Shown piece after piece: positions 17,422 to 24,573 of a stretch of 64,000 nucleotides of DNA; the stretch's first letter is position 1; the number at the start of each line of letters is the position of its first letter. The position numbers and the translations under genes are program-made. The stretch covers positions 744,001 through 808,000 of the forward strand of contig CAVSNH010000013.1 in assembly GCA_963729275.1 (NCBI GenBank), in the 5' to 3' direction. The stretch comes from CAVSNH01 sp963729275. Its GTDB lineage: Bacteria; Actinomycetota; Acidimicrobiia; Acidimicrobiales; RAAP-2. The notes below the pieces were generated by a model. It saw only the letters and a list, made by a program, of their open reading frames with translations. It searched no databases and was not told where the DNA came from.

Positions 17422-18103
17422 TGGATGGGTCCGCACCGGACAGACGGCCCAACAGATCGGAGTCGAACTCCTCCAGTGAGTCGAGGCAGGCGTCGCAGAA
17501 GCCCCACCGTGGCGAAGCCCGGGTGGCGGGCTCGGGGACCACGACGACCCGCATCCGCGCCGCCTTGGCGGCGATGGCCCCATTGAACGAGTCTTCGACG
17601 GCCAGGCAGTCGAGGGGGTCGAGGCCGAGCTTGGCCGCCGTCGTGAGGTAGGCGCCGGGGTGGGGCTTCCCGTAAGGCTCGAACTCGGCCGAGTGCCATG
17701 CCGAGATGTCCGACTCGAGACCCAGGCGTCGCAGGGCGGCGACCATCACCACCTCAGAGGAGCCCGAGCAGACGGCCACCGGGATCGTCGCCCGCACACA
17801 CAAGGTCACGGCCTCGAGGGCACCGGGCATGGGACGGCCCTCGGCGGTGACGAGCTCGGCCACCCGGGCGGTGATGCGAGCGGCGACGTCGGCCGGGGTC
17901 CGCGCCGCCCAGGGGAAGCGCTCCCACCAGTGACGGACCGCCTCGTCGATGCGCAGGCCCATGGTCTCGCGCACGTCATCGTCCGTGAGCTCGAGGCCCA
18001 GGCCACCGAAGATCTCGATCTCGGCCTGGCGCCAGATGGGCTCCGAGTCGACGAGCAGGCCATCGAGGTCGAAGATGACGCCGGCGATCGGCCGATCGGA
18101 CAA
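17417..18103 (-). CDS. HAD-superfamily phosphatase, beta-phosphoglucomutase-like
   Basis: The 228-residue protein has the four HAD motifs: the nucleophile FDLDGLLVDSE (Asp11, Asp13), the Ser of VAVCSGSS, the Lys of GKPHPGAYL, and the acidic VEDSFNGAIAAKAA. The helical cap between motifs 1 and 2 is of the beta-phosphoglucomutase/sugar-phosphatase type (YniC-like). The substrate is probably a small sugar phosphate, and I cannot say which. It starts with ATG at 18103, 29 bases after the sucD stop, and is probably cotranscribed with sucCD. Confidence 0.9.
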   Translation of the reverse strand: MSDRPIAGVIFDLDGLLVDSEPIWRQAEIEIFGGLGLELTDDDVRETMGLRIDEAVRHWWERFPWAARTPADVAARITARVAELVTAEGRPMPGALEAVTLCVRATIPVAVCSGSSEVVMVAALRRLGLESDISAWHSAEFEPYGKPHPGAYLTTAAKLGLDPLDCLAVEDSFNGAIAAKAARMRVVVVPEPATRASPRWGFCDACLDSLEEFDSDLLGRLSGADPST

Positions 18104-18132
18104 GGCGCGGGCCGACGGCGGCTCGCGGTTGC

Positions 18133-19023
18133 TCAGTCGAGCTTCCGCACGACGTCGACCATGGCCTCACCGGCTTCGGTCGGATTGAGGGCGACGGTGG
18201 CGCCGGCTGAAGAAAGCGCCTCCATCTTGGCCTGGGCTGTGCCCTTGGAGCCCGAGATGATGGCCCCGGCGTGTCCCATCTTGCGGCCAGGCGGGGCCGT
18301 GACCCCGGCGACGTAACACACCACTGGCTTCGACACCGAGGTCCCGATGAACTCGGCCGCTTCTTCTTCGGCCGAGCCGCCGATCTCGCCGATCATCATG
18401 ATGGCCTTGGTGTCGGAGTCGGCCTCGAAAGCGGCCAGGCAGTCGATGAAGCTCGTGCCGGGCACCGGGTCCCCGCCAATGCCCACGCAGGTCGTCTGGC
18501 CCACGCCCTGCTGGCTGAGCTCGTGGAGGGCTTGGTAAGTGAGGGTCCCCGACCGGCTCACGATCCCCACCGGGCCGCCGGGCATGGCGATGTCGCCCGA
18601 GGTGATGCCGATGTTGCACTTGCCCGGCGAGATGACGCCCGGGCAGTTGGGCCCCAGCAGGCGGGTCGTGGGGAAGTCGCGGACCAGTCGGTTGTAGGCC
18701 AGGGCTTCATCCTGGGCGGGGATGCCCTCGGTGATGCACACTACGAAGGGCACGCCGGCGGCCGCGGCCTCCAAAATGGCCTCGGCCGCGAACGGCGGCG
18801 GCACCGAGATGAACGAGGCGTTGGCCCCGGTGGCCTCGACGGCCTGGCGCACGGTGGCGAAGACGGGGATTCCCTCGATCTCCTCTCCGCCCCGCTTGGG
18901 GTTGGTGCCGGCCACCACTTTCGTTCCGTAGGCGCGGTTGCGCAGCCCGTGGTAGAGGCCCTGGCTGGTCGGGCTGACCCCCTGGATCACGACCTTGGTC
19001 GTCTCGTCCACGAAGATGCTCAC
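18133..19023 (-). CDS. sucD: Succinyl-CoA synthetase alpha subunit
   Basis: The 296-residue subunit carries the phosphohistidine in GHAGAIISGSKGTAQAK and the CoA-binding N-terminal domain (VIQGVSPTSQGLYH, YGTKVVAGTNPKRGG). It catalyses succinyl-CoA to succinate with nucleotide formation, together with SucC. The CoA loop reads GVSPTSQG where the usual form is GFTGSQG, a small insertion. The ATG at 19023 overlaps the sucC stop as ATGA. Confidence 0.96.
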   Translation of the reverse strand: MSIFVDETTKVVIQGVSPTSQGLYHGLRNRAYGTKVVAGTNPKRGGEEIEGIPVFATVRQAVEATGANASFISVPPPFAAEAILEAAAAGVPFVVCITEGIPAQDEALAYNRLVRDFPTTRLLGPNCPGVISPGKCNIGITSGDIAMPGGPVGIVSRSGTLTYQALHELSQQGVGQTTCVGIGGDPVPGTSFIDCLAAFEADSDTKAIMMIGEIGGSAEEEAAEFIGTSVSKPVVCYVAGVTAPPGRKMGHAGAIISGSKGTAQAKMEALSSAGATVALNPTEAGEAMVDVVRKLD

Positions 19024-20168
19024 GACTCACCTCCGGCGAAGGCGACCGCCCGCCGGGCGGCGTCGAGCATGGTCGGCTCGGCCACCAGGCGGTCGGAAAG
19101 ATGGGGGGCGAGGATGGCCCGGCCGGCTTCGGCATTGGTCCCGTCCAGGCGCAGCACGATGGGTGCGGCGATGTCGACCCGACCCAGGGCCTCGAGAACA
19201 CCGTTCGCCACCTCGTCCACCCGGGTGATGCCGCCGAAGATGTTGACGAAGATCGAGCGCACGGCGGGGTCGGAGTTGATGACCTCGAGGGCAGCGGACA
19301 TCACATCGGCGTTGGCACCGCCCCCGATGTCGAGAAAGTTGGCCGCTGAACCCCCGCACTGGTTCACGACATCGAGGGTGCTCATGGCCAGACCCGCCCC
19401 GTTGGCGATGATGCCGACGGTCCCGTCGAGGCCGATGTAGTTGAGCCCCCGCTCCTTGGCCAGGGCCTCGCGCTCGTCCTCGGTCTCGGTGGCGGTGAAC
19501 TCCTCCCACTCGGGGTGGCGGAACTCGGCGTTGTCGTCGAGGGTGACCTTGGCGTCGAGGGCGTGGACCCGGTCGTCGGGGGTGAGGATCAGCGGGTTGA
19601 CCTCGGCCAGGTCACAGTCCCCCTCCGTATAGCAGCGGTAGAGCTCGACGAGGAGGTCGGCCGCCTGCTCGCGAGCCACCTCGTCGAGAGCGGCTCGGTC
19701 CACCCATTCGGCGGCCTGCTCACGACTCAGTCCGTCGATCGGATTGACGTGGAGCAGGGCAATGGCGTCGGGGTTGGTGGCCGCCACCTCCTCGATCTCG
19801 ACACCGCCCTCGGCCGACAGCATGCCGAGGTGCTTCTTGGCACTGCGGTCGAGGGTGAAGCTGGCGTAGTACTCACGCTCGATGTCCGAGGCGTGCTCGA
19901 TCCAGAGCCGCTTCACGACGTGGCCTTTGATGTCGAGGCCGAGGATGTTGGCGGCGTGGTGGCGGACCTCCTCGGCGTCGGCGGCCAGCTTCACGCCGCC
20001 GGCCTTGCCCCGGCCGCCCACCTTCACCTGCGCCTTGACCACGACCGGATAGCCCGCGTTGTCGGCCTGGGCCACGGCCTCCTCGACAGTGTCGGCCACC
20101 CCGCCTTTGGAGATGGCGATACCGAAGCGGGCGAAGTACTGCTTACCCTGGTATTCGAAGAGATCCAC
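19020..20168 (-). CDS. sucC: Succinyl-CoA synthetase beta subunit
   Basis: The 382-residue subunit has the ATP-grasp opening MDLFEYQGKQYFARFGI, the VVVKAQVKVGGRGKAGGVKLA nucleotide segment, EVNPLI, and the C-terminal GGITRVDEVANGVLEAL. It starts with a GTG at 20168 preceded by GAGGAGGAG. It is the first of the sucC-sucD pair, followed by the HAD gene. The 235 bases upstream contain a 12-base tandem repeat, then a cobalamin-binding domain gene on the same strand. Confidence 0.96.
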   Translation of the reverse strand: MDLFEYQGKQYFARFGIAISKGGVADTVEEAVAQADNAGYPVVVKAQVKVGGRGKAGGVKLAADAEEVRHHAANILGLDIKGHVVKRLWIEHASDIEREYYASFTLDRSAKKHLGMLSAEGGVEIEEVAATNPDAIALLHVNPIDGLSREQAAEWVDRAALDEVAREQAADLLVELYRCYTEGDCDLAEVNPLILTPDDRVHALDAKVTLDDNAEFRHPEWEEFTATETEDEREALAKERGLNYIGLDGTVGIIANGAGLAMSTLDVVNQCGGSAANFLDIGGGANADVMSAALEVINSDPAVRSIFVNIFGGITRVDEVANGVLEALGRVDIAAPIVLRLDGTNAEAGRAILAPHLSDRLVAEPTMLDAARRAVAFAGGES

Positions 20169-20188
20169 CGGATCTGCTCCTCCTCTGC

Positions 20189-20229
20189 TGCATGGCTTGT
20201 TGCATGGCTTGTTGCATGGCTTGTTGCAT
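20189..20229. repeat. Three perfect 12-base repeats in the sucC leader
   Basis: TGCATGGCTTGT is repeated three times exactly (20189-20224) with a partial fourth copy, ending about 20 bases upstream of the sucC GTG and overlapping its ribosome binding region edge. On the mRNA it reads ATGCAACAAGCC units, each containing an ATG in one frame (MQQA repeats). The rest of 20169-20403 shows no gene. Confidence 0.85.
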
Positions 20230-20403
20230 CCCTTCGCCCGGTTGCGTCGGTTCGATCGGTGCTGGCTGTCGCTGCTTCTCGGCGGGGGCCACGGACGCAG
20301 GCCTCGGTCGCGTCATCGGAAGTGGAGCCTGCTCGATCGGCCCCGTCATGCGCCAAACGGGCCCGGGGCCGCGGCCCGGGACAGGTTCCGGCCCCTGGGC
20401 GGG

Positions 20404-20826
20404 TCAGCCCGGGGCGGCCTCCCCCCGCTCTCGCTCGTCCAGCGCCTCGCCTAACCAGGTGCCGATGGCCGGTAGCGGCGCGCCCGGGGTGAAGACCTCG
20501 GCCACGCCCATCTCCTTCAGGGTCGGGATGTCAGCCTCGGGGATGATCCCGCCCACGATGAACAGCACGTCACCCCGACCGCTGGCCTGGAGGCCTTCGA
20601 TGACCCGCGGGACGAGGGTGAGGTGGGCACCTGAGAGCAGGGAGAGCCCGACGGCGTCGGCGTCCTCTTGGATCACCGCCTGCACGACCTGCTCGGGCGT
20701 CTGGTGAAGGCCGGTGTAGATGACCTCGAATCCCGCGTCACGCAGGGCACGAGCGATGACCTTGGCTCCCCGGTCGTGACCGTCGAGGCCGGGCTTCGCC
20801 ACCACTACGCGGTACGGCCGTATCAC
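20404..20826 (-). CDS. Cobalamin-binding domain protein (methylmalonyl-CoA mutase small C-terminal type)
   Basis: The 140-residue protein is a stand-alone B12-binding domain. It has KPGLDGHDRGAKVIARALRD with the DxHxxG motif (Asp15, His17, Gly20) that supplies the lower axial ligand, then LSLLSGAH and VGGIIPEADI. Such domains act as the cobalamin subunit of methylmalonyl-CoA or isobutyryl-CoA mutases made of separate chains. The catalytic large subunit is not in the window. I chose the GTG at 20826 because the domain begins there. It is upstream of sucCD, matching entry of methylmalonyl-CoA into the TCA cycle as succinyl-CoA. Confidence 0.9.
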   Translation of the reverse strand: MIRPYRVVVAKPGLDGHDRGAKVIARALRDAGFEVIYTGLHQTPEQVVQAVIQEDADAVGLSLLSGAHLTLVPRVIEGLQASGRGDVLFIVGGIIPEADIPTLKEMGVAEVFTPGAPLPAIGTWLGEALDERERGEAAPG

Positions 20827-21035
20827 GGGCGCAGATACTAAGAGGCCTGGTGAGGGGCGTCGAATGACGCAACCTCGTATCCCCTGTCTGACCGGCCGCC
20901 GGCAAGCAGCCAACGGGCCACCGTGGCCACCAGTGACGGGCCGATGAGGACGAAGTGCCACGGCAGGACCTAGCCTTTGAACCATGTCAGCGGCGCCGGC
21001 AGCCGTCCCGGCGTCTTCGGCAGCGAGGGGGGCAC

Positions 21036-22028
21036 ATGAATTCATCGGCTGAAGCGTTCGAGGAACCCGACGACCAGAAAAAAGCCGTGCCCCTCTCCCC
21101 GCCAGCGGCGGCCAGGGCCGGCGGGTCCAGCCGGGTCGCCGAGTGGCATGCCTTCTTCCGCCTGGCCCGGCCCCGCCAGTGGGTCAAGAACCTGTTGGTG
21201 TTCGTGGCCCCCGCCGCCGCCGGCTCGCTGTTGCACGCCGGAGTCATCGGCCGTGCCGGTGCCGTCTTCGGCATCTTCTGCCTGGCCGCCTCCGGGACGT
21301 ACTTCATCAACGACGCCATCGACGCCCCGGCCGACCGCCTCCACCCGATCAAGCGGTTGCGCCCGGTTGCCTCCGGACAGGTCCCCGTTCCCGCCGCCCT
21401 GGCCATCGGCGCCACCATGGTCGCCGCCGCCGTCGGGTTGGCCGGTTGGCTGGCTGGGGGGGAGCTGGCGGCCGTCATGGGGATCTACGGGGCGGTGAAC
21501 GTCGCCTACAGCCTGGGGCTGCGCAACGAGCCCATCGTCGACCTGGCTCTCGTGAGCGCCGGTTTCGTCCTCCGAGCCATCGCCGGCGGCGTGGCTACCG
21601 GCGTCCCTCTCTCCGACTGGTTCCTGATCGTCGCCTCCTTCGGCTCGCTACTCGTGGTCACCGGGAAGCGCTCGGGAGAGATGACCCTCCTCGCCGAGCA
21701 TGGTTCCGACCACAACAACATCCGTGAGACGCTCGGGCTCTACACCCCGAGCTTCCTCCGGACGGTTCGCACGTTCTCGGCTGCCGTCACCGTCACCGCC
21801 TACTGCCTATGGAGCTTCGAGCGGGCGGCCGAGATCCACCCGGGACATCACCCGATCTGGTTCCAGCTCACGATCGTGCCCTTCGTGCTCGGCGTCCTCC
21901 ACGTTCTGCGGTTGCTCGACTCGGGAGCGGGGGCAGCCCCCGAGGAGCTGGCCCTCCATGACCGGCACGTGCAGATCTACGGACTGTGCTGGGCCGCCCT
22001 CTTCATGATCGGGGTCTACGCCCGGTGA
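21036..22028 (+). CDS. ubiA: Decaprenyl-phosphate phosphoribosyltransferase (UbiA family)
   Basis: The 330-residue protein has about eight membrane helices and the DPPR-synthase signature NDAIDAPADRLHPIKRLRP (residues 92-110), distinct from quinone-pathway UbiA. It transfers 5-phosphoribosyl from PRPP to a polyprenyl phosphate in the membrane, the first step to decaprenylphosphoryl-arabinose. The ATG at 21036 has a G-rich ribosome binding site about six bases before it. The following genes are dprE1 and dprE2, overlapping by four bases each, so the pathway is one operon. It resembles M. tuberculosis Rv3806c. Confidence 0.93.
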   Translation: MNSSAEAFEEPDDQKKAVPLSPPAAARAGGSSRVAEWHAFFRLARPRQWVKNLLVFVAPAAAGSLLHAGVIGRAGAVFGIFCLAASGTYFINDAIDAPADRLHPIKRLRPVASGQVPVPAALAIGATMVAAAVGLAGWLAGGELAAVMGIYGAVNVAYSLGLRNEPIVDLALVSAGFVLRAIAGGVATGVPLSDWFLIVASFGSLLVVTGKRSGEMTLLAEHGSDHNNIRETLGLYTPSFLRTVRTFSAAVTVTAYCLWSFERAAEIHPGHHPIWFQLTIVPFVLGVLHVLRLLDSGAGAAPEELALHDRHVQIYGLCWAALFMIGVYAR

Positions 22029-23635
22029 ACGCCGACGCTGGTCCGGGGTCGGCCGATGTGGCGTCGGCCGTGCCGCGGATGCTGACCGGATGGGGACGCA
22101 CGGCGCCCAGCCGGGGCGAGCTCGTCACCCCGGTCGACCTGGACATGGTCGAACGGACGATGGCCGCCGCTGTCCGAGGTGAGGGAGCGGCAGGCCGCGG
22201 TGTGGTCGCCCGTGGCCTGGGGCGGAGCTACGGCGACGCCGCCCAGAACGCCGGCGGCCTCGTGCTGGACGTCACCGGGCTCGATGGGCTGCACCGGGCC
22301 GACCTCGCCACCGGCGAAGTCGAGGTCGGGGCTGGGATCAGCCTGCAGACGCTCATGGAGCGGCTGGTCCCCTTGGGTTGGTTCGTGCCGGTCACGCCCG
22401 GCACCCGCTACGTGACGGTGGGCGGCGCGGTGGCGGCGGACATCCACGGCAAGAACCACCACGTCGACGGCAGCTTCTGCGGTCACGTGCAAGAGCTCCG
22501 GCTCATCACGCCCACCGGCACGGTGGACATCTCCCCGGACCGCGATACCGAGCTGTTCTGGGCGACGGCAGGAGGGATGGGACTCACTGGCCTCATAACC
22601 CGGGCCACCCTGCAGATGATCCCGGTCGAGACCAGCTACATCCTGGTCGACACGGAACGGGCCCCCGACCTCGACGCGGCCATGGCCATGATGGTCTCGG
22701 GTGATGACGCCTATCGGTACTCGGTGGCCTGGATCGATTGTCAGGCCGGGGGGAGCCGGCTGGGCCGCTCGGTTCTCACCCGGGGCGACCACGCCCGCCA
22801 GGAGGACCTGCCCGCTCGTCTCCGGGGCCACCGAGCGCGGGCCTTCGAGGCCCGGCAGCTCCTGCGAGTGCCGTTCACAACCCCTTCGGGAGTACTCAAT
22901 CCCTTGACGGTCGCTGCCTTCAACGAGCTTTGGTTCCGCAAGGCCCCGAAACGGCAGATCGGCAAGCCCCACACGATGGCCTCCTTCTTCCACCCGCTCG
23001 ATGGGATCCGGGACTGGAACCGCCTCTATGGGAGCAGCGGGTTCGTGCAGTACCAGTTCGTGGTGGGTGACGAGGCCGCAGAGACGGTGCGCAGAGTTCT
23101 CGAACGGCTGTCGGCGGCCCGGCTCGGGTCGTTCCTTGGCGTGCTCAAGCGCTTCGGCCCTGGCGACCCCGGTCCGCTCTCCTTCCCGCTGCCGGGCTGG
23201 ACCCTGGCGCTCGACCTGCCGGCTGGGCGAGCCCCGCTCGGACAGCTGCTCGACGAGCTCGACGAGGAGGTGGTGGCAGCGGGCGGGCGCGTCTACCTGG
23301 CCAAGGATTCGCGGCTCTCACCGGAGCGCTTCCGAGCCATGTACCCGCGGGTCGACGAGTGGCTGGCCGTACGCAGGCGGGTGGATCCCGAGGGACTACT
23401 GCGCTCAGACCTTGGACGGCGCCTCGGCCTCAGTCCCGATCCGACATCGTCGAGCCCTCCGGCCACCAGGGCATCGAGACGCAAAGGCACGCCGCCGGCC
23501 AGGAAGGCCACGACCGCATCGACCAACGGGCGTGCTCAACCGGAAGCCGAAACGACTGCGCAACCAGGTCGACCCCCAACGAACCGGACGAACCGGACGA
23601 ACCGCCGCACGACGCCAAGGAGGTCGGAGACATGA
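22025..23635 (+). CDS. dprE1: Decaprenylphosphoryl-ribose 2'-oxidase
   Basis: The FAD-dependent oxidase acts with DprE2 to epimerise the 2'-OH of polyprenyl-phosphoryl-ribose. It shows GLGRSYGDAA (residues 65-73), the FAD loop ADIHGKNHHVDGSF, GFVQYQF, and the catalytic-lysine segment YLAKDSR (Lys427). The benzothiazinone-reactive cysteine of mycobacteria (Cys387) aligns with Ala395 in GWTLALDLP. The core ends near residue 470. About 65 further residues are low-complexity Thr/Asn/Arg, giving 536 against about 461 in M. tuberculosis. The GTG at 22025 overlaps the ubiA stop (GTGA). Confidence 0.95.
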   Translation: MNADAGPGSADVASAVPRMLTGWGRTAPSRGELVTPVDLDMVERTMAAAVRGEGAAGRGVVARGLGRSYGDAAQNAGGLVLDVTGLDGLHRADLATGEVEVGAGISLQTLMERLVPLGWFVPVTPGTRYVTVGGAVAADIHGKNHHVDGSFCGHVQELRLITPTGTVDISPDRDTELFWATAGGMGLTGLITRATLQMIPVETSYILVDTERAPDLDAAMAMMVSGDDAYRYSVAWIDCQAGGSRLGRSVLTRGDHARQEDLPARLRGHRARAFEARQLLRVPFTTPSGVLNPLTVAAFNELWFRKAPKRQIGKPHTMASFFHPLDGIRDWNRLYGSSGFVQYQFVVGDEAAETVRRVLERLSAARLGSFLGVLKRFGPGDPGPLSFPLPGWTLALDLPAGRAPLGQLLDELDEEVVAAGGRVYLAKDSRLSPERFRAMYPRVDEWLAVRRRVDPEGLLRSDLGRRLGLSPDPTSSSPPATRASRRKGTPPARKATTASTNGRAQPEAETTAQPGRPPTNRTNRTNRRTTPRRSET

Positions 23636-24396
23636 TCGACGCAACGGGCGAACCACAGTCCGTGCTGGTCCTCGGGGGGTCGTCCGAGATCGCACAGGCC
23701 TTCGTCGATCGGCTGGTCGAGGGCGGGCGTTGCCATACCGTGGTCCTGGCGGGACGACCGAGCCCGCGGCTCACCGAGGCGGCCCGGCGGGCAGAGAGCC
23801 ACGGGGCCAAAACGGTCGAGGCCGTGGACTTCGACGTCATCGACGTCGAGCGCCACCAGGCGTTTGTGGATAACACCTTCGACCGTTTCGGGGATCTCGA
23901 CCTCGTCGTGATGGCCGCCGGGCAGCTCGGCGACCAGGAAGAGCTCGAGCGCGACCCCGAGAAGACGGGTGCGCTGATCACGGCCAACTTCGCGGGACCG
24001 GCAAGCGCCCTGGCGGCGGCGGCCAACCGGCTGCGCCGGCAGGGCTACGGCCAGATCATCGTGCTCTCCTCGGTGGCTGGCGATCGACCAAGGCGGGCCA
24101 ACTTCATCTACGGGTCGTCGAAGTCCGGGCTCGATGCGTTCGCTCGCGGTCTCGGAGACTCGCTGGTCGGCACCGGCGTGGGTGTGACGGTGGTCCGTCC
24201 GGGATTCGTCGTGGGTCGCATGACCGCGGGCATGCAACCTGCTCCTTTTCCGACCACGCCCGAAGCAGTCGCCGACGCGATGGTGGTCGCTGTCCGGCGC
24301 CGGTCCGAGATCGTGTACGTGCCGCCGCTCCTGCGATGGGTGTTCGCCATCATGCGGCTGCTCCCCCAGGCGCTCTGGCGACGGATGCCCGGCTGA
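23632..24396 (+). CDS. dprE2: Decaprenylphosphoryl-2-keto-ribose reductase
   Basis: The 254-residue short-chain dehydrogenase has the NAD(P) loop VLVLGGSSEIAQAF, the VMAAGQLGD element, and the catalytic Ser/Tyr/Lys in LSSVAGDRPRRANFIYGSSKSG. With DprE1 it yields decaprenylphosphoryl-arabinose, the donor for arabinan. The ATG at 23632 overlaps the dprE1 stop (ATGA) and has AAGGAGG at 23618-23624. It ends with a hydrophobic C-terminal helix, as in the mycobacterial enzyme. Confidence 0.95.
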   Translation: MIDATGEPQSVLVLGGSSEIAQAFVDRLVEGGRCHTVVLAGRPSPRLTEAARRAESHGAKTVEAVDFDVIDVERHQAFVDNTFDRFGDLDLVVMAAGQLGDQEELERDPEKTGALITANFAGPASALAAAANRLRRQGYGQIIVLSSVAGDRPRRANFIYGSSKSGLDAFARGLGDSLVGTGVGVTVVRPGFVVGRMTAGMQPAPFPTTPEAVADAMVVAVRRRSEIVYVPPLLRWVFAIMRLLPQALWRRMPG

Positions 24397-24573
24397 GTCC
24401 CGATCCTCGGCGACTCCATTGGGACTGATAGACGGGATTCTTGGTGCAGGGCCGTCACTTTGGGCCCGTGCCGCCTCACTGCTCGTGGTGAAAAACGAGA
24501 CAGTTCTGCGACCGCATGTGGAAATCCATGTGCTTCGGTTATCCGACGTTGACCCTGGGAACGTTCTCAGGCC

